NCBI GenBank assembly: GCA_044226685.1
Contig: JBGAGP010000003.1
Location: 1 to 64,000 of the forward strand
Direction of reading: 5' to 3'
Length of the DNA: 64,000 bases
Origin: Dongia_A sp044226685
GTDB lineage: Bacteria > Pseudomonadota > Alphaproteobacteria > Dongiales > Dongiaceae
Shown here: positions 17,611-26,438 of the stretch, one piece after another
Layout: each line of letters begins with the position of its first letter
Position numbering within the stretch: position 1 is the first letter of the stretch
The notes under the pieces: generated by a model
Seen by the model: the letters and a program-made list of their open reading frames with translations, nothing else
Database searches by the model: none
What the model was told of the DNA's origin: nothing
Position numbers and translations under genes: made by a program

Positions 17611-18428
17611 GCGCCGCTCTCGCACGCGGCCGGTCCAAGTTGCCCGAGCTGGCGCTGACCGTGGTGCTGGCGGTGCTGATTGTCGGGCCGCTGTTGTCGG
17701 TCTTCCTGTGGGCCTTCACCGAGATCTGGCGTTACCCTGCCCTGATGCCGGCGCAATGGGGCTTGCGCTTCTGGCACGCCGTGCTGGGGCGCACCGATGT
17801 GTGGATCTCGCTCAAGACCTCCCTCGCGCTTTCCACCATCGTCACCGCCGTATCGGCGGTGATCTGCCTGCCGGCGTCCTATGCCTTCGCACGGATGGAG
17901 TTTTTCGGCCGGCGGGCCCTCCTGCTCTCGTTCCTGCTCACCCAGGCCTTCCCGCGCTTCGGCCTCTACGTGGCGATTGCCGGGATCTTCCTGCAGCTCA
18001 ACCTGGTCGGCACGATGACCGGCATCGTGGTGATCCAGGTCCTCGGCGCGCTGCTGTTCATGATCTGGATCCCGGTCAATGCGTTCCAGGCGATCGACCG
18101 GCGCCTGGAGGAGGCGGCGCGCGATGTCGGCGCATCGGCGATGCGCGTGTTCTTCACCGTGACCCTGCCGCAGGCGCGCGCCGCCATCGGCGCCGCCCTG
18201 CTGCTCACCTTCGTCAACACCTTCTATGAGACGGAGGGGGCATGGCTGATCGGCGTGCCGAACATCCGGACCATGCCGATCCTGATGGTGACTTTGATCA
18301 ACAACCAGCTGGTGATCCAGTACGGCGCGGTGCTCTCGGTGCTGCTATGGGTGCCGTCCACGCTGCTCATGCTGGTGTCGCGCAAGATTCTCAGCGCCAA
18401 GACGATCGCGGAAGGATTCGGCGCATGA
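17607..18428 (+). CDS. ABC importer permease, subunit 2
   Basis: A 273-residue permease partner with about six membrane segments and an EAA loop EEAARDVGASAMRVFFTVTL. Start and stop both overlap neighbours by ATGA, which is strong evidence for one mRNA with coupled translation. Confidence 0.9.
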   Translation: MSAALARGRSKLPELALTVVLAVLIVGPLLSVFLWAFTEIWRYPALMPAQWGLRFWHAVLGRTDVWISLKTSLALSTIVTAVSAVICLPASYAFARMEFFGRRALLLSFLLTQAFPRFGLYVAIAGIFLQLNLVGTMTGIVVIQVLGALLFMIWIPVNAFQAIDRRLEEAARDVGASAMRVFFTVTLPQARAAIGAALLLTFVNTFYETEGAWLIGVPNIRTMPILMVTLINNQLVIQYGAVLSVLLWVPSTLLMLVSRKILSAKTIAEGFGA

Positions 18429-19528
18429 CCACCGTGCCAGGTGCGACACCATATCTCTCCCTGCGCAACATCGTGAAGCAGTTCGGGGATGTGCGGGCGG
18501 TGGACGACGTCTCGCTGGACGTCGCCAGGGGAGAACTGCTCTGCCTGCTCGGCCCGTCCGGATGCGGGAAGTCGACCTTGCTGCGCATCATCGGCGGATT
18601 CGAGGCGCCGAATGCGGGCTCGATCGAGATCGAGGGGCAGTCCATCACCGCCCTGCCGCCGAACAAGCGGCCGACCGCGATGGTGTTCCAGAGCCATGCG
18701 CTCTGGCCGCACATGTCGGTATTCGGCAACATCGCCTATGGCCTGCGCCTGCGGCGCCTGGCGCGCGCCGCCGTGCGCGACAAGGTCGAGGCGGCGCTGG
18801 AGCTGACCGGCCTGAAGGGGCTCGGCGGTCGCGGCATCACCGAGCTTTCCGGCGGCCAGCAGCAACGCGTGGCGATCGCCCGCGCGATCGTGCTAGAGCC
18901 CAAGATCCTGCTGATGGATGAGCCGTTCAGCAGCCTGGATGCCCATCTCCGCATCCATCTGCGCGACGAGATCTACGCGATCCAGCGCCGGCTGAAGATC
19001 ACCACCATCTTCGTCACCCATGACCAGGAGGAGGCGCTGACGCTTGCCGACCGGATCGCCATTCTCAACGCCGGACGCATCGAGCAGCTCGACCGGCCGA
19101 GCGCGATCTACGACCGCCCGCGATCGGCCTTCGTCGCCGGTTTCGTGGGAACCATGAACCTTCTGGAGGGCGCGGTGCGCGACGGCTTGTTCGAGACCGA
19201 CGGCGTCAGCCTGCCGATCGCGGCGCCGGACGGGCCGGCGACCCTGGCGGTCCGGGCGGAGGATTTGGACCTGGTGCCTGGGCAGGACGGCCTCGCCCTG
19301 CCGGGCACGGTCCGCCGCGTCATCGATCTGGGCGCTTCGCGTCTGGTCAAGCTCGAGCTCGACGGCGGAAAGCACATCAAGGTCCGGCTGACGAAGGGCC
19401 AGGATGTCTCCGACGGCCAACCGGCCCTGGCGCGGCCGCGCGCCGCAATCCTCTATCGCGACGGAGCCGAGCCGCGGGAACTGGCATTCCGCGCGCCGCC
19501 GATGCTGGTCCGGCGATCCGGTGACTGA
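18425..19528 (+). CDS. ABC importer ATP-binding protein (PotA/FbpC/UgpC type)
   Basis: A 367-residue ATPase that powers the importer. Walker A is GPSGCGKST, the Q-loop lies at FQSHALWPHM, the signature is LSGGQQQRVAIARA, Walker B is ILLMDEPFSSLD and the switch His is in VTHDQEEALTLADR. A C-terminal TOBE-like regulatory domain of about 120 residues follows. ATGA overlap with the preceding permease; the downstream gene begins inside its last codons. Confidence 0.93.
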   Translation: MTTVPGATPYLSLRNIVKQFGDVRAVDDVSLDVARGELLCLLGPSGCGKSTLLRIIGGFEAPNAGSIEIEGQSITALPPNKRPTAMVFQSHALWPHMSVFGNIAYGLRLRRLARAAVRDKVEAALELTGLKGLGGRGITELSGGQQQRVAIARAIVLEPKILLMDEPFSSLDAHLRIHLRDEIYAIQRRLKITTIFVTHDQEEALTLADRIAILNAGRIEQLDRPSAIYDRPRSAFVAGFVGTMNLLEGAVRDGLFETDGVSLPIAAPDGPATLAVRAEDLDLVPGQDGLALPGTVRRVIDLGASRLVKLELDGGKHIKVRLTKGQDVSDGQPALARPRAAILYRDGAEPRELAFRAPPMLVRRSGD

Positions 19529-20372
19529 CGCCACGTCGATCACCACGGCGGATCGCACGATCCGGCTGAAATGGCACCGCCTGCGGCGCGACCGCGGTGA
19601 CGACGATTTCACCATCCAACGGCTCGACGACGGGATCGCCGCGGGCGCGTCGATGGAAGTAGATCTGCGCCGCACGCGGGACGGCGATTTCGTCTGCCTG
19701 CATGACGCGATGCTGGACCGGGAGACCGACGGGACCGGGCGCATTGCCGCGACCGGGTCCGACGAGATCCGGCGACGGCGGCAGCGCTCCGCCGCAGGCC
19801 TGACAACCGATCGCCCAGTCCTGTTCCTGGCCGATGTCATCGCGCGGGTGACCGCTGCCGGATCCGCGGCCAAGCTCCAGCTCGATCTCAAGGAATCACT
19901 GCGCGACATCGATGCCGGCGTCGCGGCGCGCTTTGCCGCCCTGGCCGGCCGCTGTGCCGAGCGGCTCATCCTGAGCGGCGAGGACTGGGCGGCGGTCCGC
20001 GCGCTTGGCGCGGGGGTCCCGGCCCTGCAGCTCGGATACGATCCCTCCGAGCTGTTCGACAATGCCGCGGCTGCGTCGCCCGAAACCATGGCCGCGTTCG
20101 TGCGCCGCAGCGTGGAGACCGCGCCGGACGCCACCATGATCTACCTCGACTACCGGATCGTGCTGCGGGCGGTCGAGGTCGGCTTCGACATCGTGGCCGC
20201 AATTCATGCGACCGGCGCGCGCGTCGATGCGTGGACCCTGGACACGTCAGCGCCCGACTTTGACAACCGGTTGCGCCGCCTGGTCGCGTCCGGCGTCGAC
20301 CAGATCACCACCAATGAGGCATCGGCGCTGGCGCGCGCCTGGCGATTGTCGCAGGCGGCGCTCGGAGCATAG
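19521..20372 (+). CDS. Glycerophosphodiester phosphodiesterase-like protein
   Basis: A 283-residue TIM-barrel phosphodiesterase of the GDPD family, which splits glycerophosphodiesters to glycerol-3-phosphate and an alcohol. Conserved Glu/Asp and His are seen in ASMEVDLRRTRDGDFVCLHD and DRETDGTGRI follows as usual. The N-terminal HRG motif is degenerate (KWHRLRRDRGDD): His-Arg remain, but the Gly is gone. The GTG start at 19521 overlaps the ATPase end by 8 bases. No signal peptide, so it would act on imported substrate. The arrangement mirrors ugp operons that end in ugpQ, though the binding protein here is of another family. Confidence 0.75.
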   Translation: MTDATSITTADRTIRLKWHRLRRDRGDDDFTIQRLDDGIAAGASMEVDLRRTRDGDFVCLHDAMLDRETDGTGRIAATGSDEIRRRRQRSAAGLTTDRPVLFLADVIARVTAAGSAAKLQLDLKESLRDIDAGVAARFAALAGRCAERLILSGEDWAAVRALGAGVPALQLGYDPSELFDNAAAASPETMAAFVRRSVETAPDATMIYLDYRIVLRAVEVGFDIVAAIHATGARVDAWTLDTSAPDFDNRLRRLVASGVDQITTNEASALARAWRLSQAALGA

Positions 20373-20397
20373 GCCGGGAGCCACAACCCCTCGCGCG

Positions 20398-21465
20398 TCA
20401 GCTGGACGCACCTTGGGGACCCGCCGGGAGGGGCCGACGCACGAAATACGCCGCGTCATGCGTCTGGCGGATCAGCGTCGGGACGATCTCCCGATAGGCC
20501 GCCAGCAGGCCGGGATAGGCCGGCGGAACCTGGGTCCTGATTTCCTCATGCAGCGCCGGCAAGGCGTGGAAGGGCACCATCGGAAACATGTGGTGCTCCA
20601 TGTGGTAGTTCATGTTGGCGTAGAGGAACTGAACCACCGGGTTCATGTAGACCGTCCGCGTGTTCAGCCGGTGGTCATAGACCGATTCGGCGAGGCCGGC
20701 ATGCTGCGTCATGGCGCAGATATGGTGCAGCCACGCGGCATAGAAGCGCGGCAGGACCACGAACATCATCGGCAGGAAGCTGCCGATCGCCATCGACCAG
20801 CTGGCAACGCCAAGGGTGATCGCGACATAGACGCGGCTCGACCAGGCCATCTTACGCACTTCGCTCTGCGGCACGTAGGTCCTGGCGCCTTCGGTGACGA
20901 TGCCGCAGGCATGCAGCACGATCTTGCGCACCTCCGTGGCGCCGCTGAACAGGTAGAAGAAGTCGGCGACGACGGGCAGCAGCCGGGCCGGGCGCGGCAC
21001 CTGGATCTCCGGATCGCGCCCGACGATGATGGTGTGGGTGTGGTGGCGCGCATGGCTCCAGCGCCACAGATAGGCCTCGCGCAGGCACATGAAGGAGAGC
21101 AGGTGATACAGCCCCTCGTTGATCCAGCGCGTGCGGAAGGCCGTGCCATGGGCGCATTCGTGCCAGTGCGCATCGCTTGACGTGTAAAGCGTCCCGTAGA
21201 GCAGGAAGGCGGGCACCGCCCACCAGGTGCCCCAGCTCATGGCCGCGAGCCAGCCGCTCCCGGCCAGCAGGACAAGCCACGGTCCGAAATTGGCAAAGCC
21301 AGCCAAGTCGCTGCGGCGCATCAGCTCCTTCAGGCGCTTGCGCGGGATCTCGCAGCGGAACCACTGGCCTTCGACGCGACCCTCGACGCCCTCCTGCTCG
21401 AGGGCGACAGCCTGGCCGCCCGGTGCGGTCAATCGATATCTGGCGTAGGGGTCCGTGTCTGGCAT
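20398..21465 (-). CDS. Membrane fatty acid desaturase
   Basis: A 355-residue integral-membrane di-iron desaturase/hydroxylase. The three histidine boxes are complete: HWHECAH (100-106), HARHH (138-142) and NYHMEHH near 290. Several hydrophobic stretches (about 60-95, 200-225) match the membrane part. It ends a leftward unit and starts 4 bases after the FAD-oxidoreductase gene, which suggests joint action on a lipid, carotenoid or other hydrophobic alkyl chain. The substrate cannot be told; the family also includes carotene hydroxylase-type and alkane-type enzymes. Confidence 0.85.
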   Translation of the reverse strand: MPDTDPYARYRLTAPGGQAVALEQEGVEGRVEGQWFRCEIPRKRLKELMRRSDLAGFANFGPWLVLLAGSGWLAAMSWGTWWAVPAFLLYGTLYTSSDAHWHECAHGTAFRTRWINEGLYHLLSFMCLREAYLWRWSHARHHTHTIIVGRDPEIQVPRPARLLPVVADFFYLFSGATEVRKIVLHACGIVTEGARTYVPQSEVRKMAWSSRVYVAITLGVASWSMAIGSFLPMMFVVLPRFYAAWLHHICAMTQHAGLAESVYDHRLNTRTVYMNPVVQFLYANMNYHMEHHMFPMVPFHALPALHEEIRTQVPPAYPGLLAAYREIVPTLIRQTHDAAYFVRRPLPAGPQGASS

Positions 21466-21469
21466 TGTG

Positions 21470-23170
21470 TCACCGGTTGCGGGAGAAGAACCGCGTCAGC
21501 GGGCGAAAGACCGGATTGCGCGCGATGCGGTAGCCGACCCGCGCACCCAATTCGTTGTCCATCAAGTGATCGAGAAAGCCGCGGCCCGTCGCCGCTTTCG
21601 GAGCAGCCGCCGTCGCGCCGGACAGATCAGCCAGCACCGCATGCGCCGCGTTGCGGCCGGGCACGCCGGTGACGGCGCCACCCGGATGGGTCCCCGCCCC
21701 GCACAGATAAAGGCCGCCGACCGGCGTGCGATAGCCGCCCGAGGCATGCGACGGGCGGGCATCAAAGGCATATTCCATGGTCATCGGCACATGGAAGATG
21801 TTGCCGCCGACCAGATTGTACTCCCGCTCCAGGTCCAGCGGCGTGATGACGTGGCGGCCGAGCACATGGCCGCGCAGGTTCGGCGCGTAGCGGAACACCG
21901 TCTCGCAGACGAGATCCGCCCATTCCTCCCGGCGCGAATCCCAGGTGCCTTCGGCAAGCTCGAACGGCGTGTGCTGCACGCCGAGGGTGATCGTGTGCAG
22001 GCCCTTGGGTGCCAGGCTGGAATCGCTCGCCGATTGGATGACGAGTTCCACCACGAGTTCATCGGGAAAGACGCCGTTGAGCTGCGCCTCATAGGCCTTC
22101 TGCAGGGCGCCGATCGAGCCGCCCAGCAGGGCGAAGCCGCTATGCTGCCAGCCCGGCTCGGCGCTGGCGAAGCCGACATAATGCGGCAGCCGGTCGACCA
22201 GCAGGTGCGCCCGCGCCATCGAGCCCTGGGTGCCGATCTGCGCCACCGAGTCCCGGAACCTGGCCTTGAGGTTCTCCGCGCGCAGCAGCTTCAGGAAGGT
22301 GAGCTTCGGGTGGGCATTGGAGACGACGATGCCGGATCTGAGGATCTCGCCATTGGCCAGGCGCACGCCGACGGCATGGCCGCCTTCGACCAGGATTTCG
22401 TCCACCGCCGCGTTGACGCGGATCTCGACCCCGCGCGATTCCGCCGCCCGGGCCAGGGATTGCGTGATGCCGCCCATGCCGCCCTTGACGAAGGCCCAGC
22501 GGCCGGTCGTGCCCTCGTATTCGCCGGTGGCGTGATAGCCATAGAGATAGGCCGATTCCGGCGTATCAGGCCCGGCCAGGACCGAGACCATGCCATAGAA
22601 GCTGAGGAAGCCGATGACGTGCGGCGAGGTGAAGTATTTCTCCAGCAACCCGCGCGCCGAGCCCAGCACGAACTCGTTGAAAAGCTCGCTCTCGCCCGCC
22701 TCCTCGAAGGCCTTCAGCACGTCGGAGCGCGCCGGCGGATCGGCCCGGTAGAGGAAAGGCTTCATCAGGACGCCAAAGCGCCGCAGCCTGGTGCCGAAGG
22801 TGACGAAGCCTTGGGCGTCCTGCGGGCTGATCCGCTCCAGGCCGCGCAGGGTCTTGTCGACATCCTTCCACAGCACCACGTGGCTGCCGTCGGCGAAGAG
22901 CGCGAAGCCCTGGACGTCGGGCGAATACATCTCCAGGCCGTGGTCGGGCAGCCCGAGTTCATCGACCACTTCCGGCCGGAACGTGCCCTGGACAAAGGCG
23001 CAGGAGGAGAACTTGGCGCCCTTGATCAGTTCTTCCGAGACGCAGGCGCCGCCGACGATGTAGCGCGCCTCCAGTATCGCCACCTTGAGCCCGGCCAGGG
23101 CAAGGTAGTTGGCGGCGACCAGGCCGTTATGCCCGCCCCCGACCAGGATCGCATCGTAGGCCTTGCTCAT
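21470..23170 (-). CDS. Phytoene-desaturase-like FAD-dependent oxidoreductase (PYROXD2/CrtI superfamily)
   Basis: A 566-residue flavoprotein. The Rossmann dinucleotide fold is at the N-terminus (ILVGGGHNGLVAANYLALAG), followed by IVGGACVSEE. The C-terminal FAD block reads GLYLCGAGTHPGGAVTGVPG, which is the signature of the CrtI/PYROXD2 superfamily. No other carotenoid genes (crtB, crtE) are present, so a carotenoid role is not supported; the relatives outside crt clusters have mostly unknown substrates. It lies 2 bases after the MalG-like permease and 4 bases before the desaturase gene, in one leftward unit with a sugar-type importer. Confidence 0.8.
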   Translation of the reverse strand: MSKAYDAILVGGGHNGLVAANYLALAGLKVAILEARYIVGGACVSEELIKGAKFSSCAFVQGTFRPEVVDELGLPDHGLEMYSPDVQGFALFADGSHVVLWKDVDKTLRGLERISPQDAQGFVTFGTRLRRFGVLMKPFLYRADPPARSDVLKAFEEAGESELFNEFVLGSARGLLEKYFTSPHVIGFLSFYGMVSVLAGPDTPESAYLYGYHATGEYEGTTGRWAFVKGGMGGITQSLARAAESRGVEIRVNAAVDEILVEGGHAVGVRLANGEILRSGIVVSNAHPKLTFLKLLRAENLKARFRDSVAQIGTQGSMARAHLLVDRLPHYVGFASAEPGWQHSGFALLGGSIGALQKAYEAQLNGVFPDELVVELVIQSASDSSLAPKGLHTITLGVQHTPFELAEGTWDSRREEWADLVCETVFRYAPNLRGHVLGRHVITPLDLEREYNLVGGNIFHVPMTMEYAFDARPSHASGGYRTPVGGLYLCGAGTHPGGAVTGVPGRNAAHAVLADLSGATAAAPKAATGRGFLDHLMDNELGARVGYRIARNPVFRPLTRFFSRNR

Positions 23171-23172
23171 CG

Positions 23173-24000
23173 CTACCCCTTCACGCCGCCGGCCATCAGG
23201 CCGGAGATCAGGTGCCGCTGCAGCAGGAAGCCGATGACGATGGGCGGCGTCCCCGCGACCACGCCGGCGGCGGCAACCAGGCCGTAATCGGAAATCCGGC
23301 CGCTGGTGAAATCGACGATGGCGACGGTCACCGTCTTGGCATCGGCGTTCGAGGTGAACAGCAGCGCATAAAAGAACTCGTCCCAGGCCATCAGCAGGGC
23401 GAACAGCGCGGTGGTGGCAATGCTAGCGCGCGCCAGGGGCACGGCGATGCGGACCAGGGTGCCCAGAGGCCCGAGGCCGTCGACCCGCGCCGCGTCGTCA
23501 AGCTCGCGCGGGACCTGGTCGAAGCCGGTCTTGAGCAGCCAGGTGGTGAATGGCACCAGGAAGCCGAGATAGGCGAGGATCAAGCCGCCCGGGTGATTGA
23601 GCAGGCCGCAGGCCGACAGCATGACATAGAGCGGCAATGCCATCACGGTCTGCGGCAGCATGTAGGTGCCGACCATCGCATGCAGGAACCGCTCGCTGCG
23701 ATGGACGCGCGAGATGTGCCAGGCCGCGAGGGCGGAGATCACCAGGGCAACGAAGGTGCCGAGGCCGCCGACGATCAGGCTGTTGCGCAGGGCCAGCAGG
23801 AATGGCGAGGTGTGGCCGGAGGGATCCGGCGCCAGCAGCCGCCCGTAGCGCGAGAAATCCAGATGCGCGGGAAACCAGCGCAGTGGCACCGTATAGATGT
23901 CGGTCGTCGAACTGACGCTGAGGATGACCAGCCAGAGCACCGGGGCCACGACCACGATGGCGAGGAGCAGCGCGGCGGCGAGGATCAGGATTCGGCGCAT
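23173..24000 (-). CDS. Sugar-type ABC permease (MalG/UgpE family), importer B
   Basis: A 275-residue permease with six predicted membrane segments starting at residue 5. The ATPase-docking EAA loop is seen as ELDDAARVDGLGPLGTLVRI. The C-terminus ends MAGGVKG, very typical for the MalG group. It is 13 bases after its partner permease and 2 bases before the FAD-oxidoreductase gene. Confidence 0.9.
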   Translation of the reverse strand: MRRILILAAALLLAIVVVAPVLWLVILSVSSTTDIYTVPLRWFPAHLDFSRYGRLLAPDPSGHTSPFLLALRNSLIVGGLGTFVALVISALAAWHISRVHRSERFLHAMVGTYMLPQTVMALPLYVMLSACGLLNHPGGLILAYLGFLVPFTTWLLKTGFDQVPRELDDAARVDGLGPLGTLVRIAVPLARASIATTALFALLMAWDEFFYALLFTSNADAKTVTVAIVDFTSGRISDYGLVAAAGVVAGTPPIVIGFLLQRHLISGLMAGGVKG

Positions 24001-24013
24001 GGCATCCTTCCTC

Positions 24014-24913
24014 TCAATACGCGCCCTGGCGCTTCAGCAGGTGAGTGTAGGCGAAGATGAAGCCGAAGCAGATCAAGGTGATTAGGAAGGCGATGGCCGA
24101 GCCGCTGCCGACGTCGAGGCTGGAGAAGGTGCGTTCATAGACCAGCATGCTCATCGGCTTGGTCGAGCTGAACGGACCGCCGCGGGTCATCACCCAGATG
24201 ATGTCGAACACCTTCACAGTGTCGATGGTGCGCAGCACCAGCGCCACCATCAGCGGCCCGGCGATATGCGGCAAGGTCACCGCGGTGAAGCGGCGCAGCG
24301 TGCCGGCGCCATCGACCCGCGCGGCGTCGTAGAGGTCCTGCGGCGCGGTCTGCAGCGCCGCCAGCACGATCAGACCGACGATTGGGAAGTTCTTCCAGAT
24401 GTCGGCGACGCCGATGGCGTAGAGCGCGATGCCCGGATCGCCGAGCCAGGAGCGGTATTCGTCGATCAGGCCCAGCTGCTGCAACAGCGCGTTCAAGGCG
24501 CCGAAATCGGGCGCATAGATGAGCCGCCAGGCAATGGCGTTGACCACCGTCGGGATCGCCCATGGCACGACCAGCAGCACGCGCAAAGCGGTGCGGCCCG
24601 GGAATTCCTCCGCCAGCAGCAGGCCGGTGCCCAATCCCAGCAGCATCTCGATGGTGACGGTGAACAGCACGAATTTAAGCGTGACGACGAAGGCCCGCTG
24701 GAAGGCTGGCGAGGCCAGCACGGCGGCGTAGTTGGCGAAGCCGACCGGCTCCATGTCGGCGAGGGTTCCCAGGAACGTCGCCGAAGTGAAGCTGGTGACG
24801 AAGGTGAACAGCACCGGCCCGCCGACGACGGCGACCAGAAGCAGGATGGTGGGGCCGAGAAACAGCGACCCGCGCCACAGGCGTCGGGCCGGAAGGGCCA
24901 GCGTGTCGATCAT
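24014..24913 (-). CDS. Sugar-type ABC permease (MalF/UgpA family), importer B
   Basis: A 299-residue permease with six membrane segments and EAA loop QDLYDAARVDGAGTLRRFTA. It pairs with the MalG-like permease 13 bases downstream and with the binding protein upstream. No ATPase gene is in this unit. Confidence 0.9.
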   Translation of the reverse strand: MIDTLALPARRLWRGSLFLGPTILLLVAVVGGPVLFTFVTSFTSATFLGTLADMEPVGFANYAAVLASPAFQRAFVVTLKFVLFTVTIEMLLGLGTGLLLAEEFPGRTALRVLLVVPWAIPTVVNAIAWRLIYAPDFGALNALLQQLGLIDEYRSWLGDPGIALYAIGVADIWKNFPIVGLIVLAALQTAPQDLYDAARVDGAGTLRRFTAVTLPHIAGPLMVALVLRTIDTVKVFDIIWVMTRGGPFSSTKPMSMLVYERTFSSLDVGSGSAIAFLITLICFGFIFAYTHLLKRQGAY

Positions 24914-24955
24914 CGGCGGTTCTGCGCTCCGCGCCCAGGCCGGGGGTGGCGATGC

Positions 24956-24989
24956 CGCGCCGGGTGATCGGGCAAGGTCACCCGGCGCG
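24956..24989 (-). terminator. Strong hairpin after binding-protein gene B (attenuation/RNA-stabilising element)
   Basis: A perfect 12-bp stem CGCGCCGGGTGA/TCACCCGGCGCG with a 10-base loop sits 14 bases past the binding-protein stop and before the permease start. There is no U-tract. Such hairpins between binding protein and permease genes commonly protect the upstream mRNA and give excess binding protein (family knowledge; inferred here). Confidence 0.5.
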
Positions 24990-25003
24990 ACATGCTCACT
25001 ACA

Positions 25004-26254
25004 TCATTGCCCGGCCGTGGCCGCGATGTCGGCCAGGGTCGTCTCGGGCTCGGCCTTGTCATAGAGCACGGCCTGCAGACCCTCCTGCAGCGCCGTCGAC
25101 ATCTCGACATAGTTCGCGATCACCGGGCGCAGCACCATGTTGGCGAAGTTCGGCGCCGCCGCCGCTGCGAGCTCTTCCTGCCCGGCGATCACCGCCGGAT
25201 CGGAATAGGACGCGGTCCAGACCGGCAGCACGGCCTTGGCGTATTTGTCCTGCAGGTCCTTCGAAGTCATGAAGGTGACGTATTGCCAGGCCTCCTCAGG
25301 ATGCTTGCTGCCCTTGGTGATGGACAACGCCATGGAGCCGTTGACGGAGGTACCGGCCGGCGTCGTCGGGCCGGCGGGAACCGGCGCCACGCCGACGTCG
25401 CCCACCACCTTGGACTCGGCCGGATTCTTGGACAGCGCGTAGACGTATTGCCAGTTGAAGGAGAAGGCGGCCTCACCGCTGAGGAAAGCGCGGCGGCCAT
25501 CCTCGGCGTTATATTCGAGCGAGCTCGGGTTGGCGAGGCCGGACTTGAGCTGATCCTTCATGTAGGCCAGCACCTTGGCCCCGGCATCCTGGAACACCGG
25601 CTTGCCGTCCTTGTCGAAGAACTGGCCGCCATACGCCGCGAGGAGATAAGCAAAGTCGCAGACGATCTCCTCGTTCTGGCCCCAGTTCCACACCATCGGA
25701 TACTTGACGATGCCCTTGTCCTTCAGCGCCTTCGCCTGGGCGTTGAGCTCGTCCCAGGTCTGCGGCGGCGCGGAGAACCCGGCGGCGCTCAGCATCTTCT
25801 TGTTGTAGTAAAGAAACTTCGCGTCGACCAGCCAGGGGAAGCCATAGAGCCGGCCGCCCAAATCGGCCGTCTTCCAGCCGCCTTCGAAGACCTGCGCGCG
25901 CAGGGCGGAATCGACCCGGTCGGTGACGTCGATGATCAGGCCGCGCTTCACGAACTCCGCCAGCCAGATCACGTCGATGAGCACCACGTCATAGGCGCCC
26001 TCGCCGCCCTGGGACAGCAGGATGCGGTCGCGCAATCCGGCATAGGGAACGAAATCGACCTTCGCGTTGATGCCGGGATTGGCCTGGTTGAAGGCCGCCG
26101 TCATCGAGGACACGTCACTGTCGCTGTAGGCGGTATCCGACATGATGAGCACGTTGAGGTTCACCGGATCGGCCGCCTGCGCATTCCAGGCCGGCGCGAT
26201 GCCGATGCAGATCCCCAGTGCGAACAGTAAGGCAATCAAAAAGTGTCTGCGCAT
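25004..26254 (-). CDS. Sugar-type ABC binding protein (family 1), importer B
   Basis: A 416-residue periplasmic binding protein with a Sec signal peptide (RRHFLIALLFALGICIG, cleavage after AQA near residue 28). The body is a MalE/UgpB-like family 1 protein with typical stretches such as AFNQANPGINAKVDFVPYAG and SGEAAFSFNWQYVY. The ATG at 26254 has GGGAG 8 bases upstream; a longer frame (26320) lacks a signal peptide at its start and is rejected. It heads the importer B unit with the two permeases, the FAD oxidoreductase and the desaturase. Ligand unknown. Confidence 0.87.
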   Translation of the reverse strand: MRRHFLIALLFALGICIGIAPAWNAQAADPVNLNVLIMSDTAYSDSDVSSMTAAFNQANPGINAKVDFVPYAGLRDRILLSQGGEGAYDVVLIDVIWLAEFVKRGLIIDVTDRVDSALRAQVFEGGWKTADLGGRLYGFPWLVDAKFLYYNKKMLSAAGFSAPPQTWDELNAQAKALKDKGIVKYPMVWNWGQNEEIVCDFAYLLAAYGGQFFDKDGKPVFQDAGAKVLAYMKDQLKSGLANPSSLEYNAEDGRRAFLSGEAAFSFNWQYVYALSKNPAESKVVGDVGVAPVPAGPTTPAGTSVNGSMALSITKGSKHPEEAWQYVTFMTSKDLQDKYAKAVLPVWTASYSDPAVIAGQEELAAAAAPNFANMVLRPVIANYVEMSTALQEGLQAVLYDKAEPETTLADIAATAGQ

Positions 26255-26390
26255 TGTCGTTCTCCCAGTTGTCAGCCACGCTTGCGGTGGATTGCAGGAG
26301 CGCCGAAAAGGCCCGGCCACAGGGAATTCGGGAGCAAGTAGGTCGCCGGGCGAAAAGCGGCCGGGGCAAGACCGACCGCGGTAGATCAGC

Positions 26391-26427
26391 GCGGAACCGG
26401 CGACGCGCTCCCGGTCGCCGGTTCCGC
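26391..26427 (-). terminator. Strong hairpin after binding-protein gene A
   Basis: A perfect 14-bp stem GCGGAACCGGCGAC/GTCGCCGGTTCCGC with a 9-base loop starts 11 bases past the stop of the binding-protein gene. No U-tract follows on the minus strand. It may end or stabilise the importer A message before the importer B unit. Confidence 0.5.
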
Positions 26428-26438
26428 CGAGCGCAACG

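Noticed and set aside
21470..23170. Carotenoid biosynthesis assignment (crtI) for the FAD oxidoreductase
   Set aside because: No crtB, crtE or crtY relatives are near, and the neighbours are importer genes; the superfamily is much broader than carotenoid enzymes.
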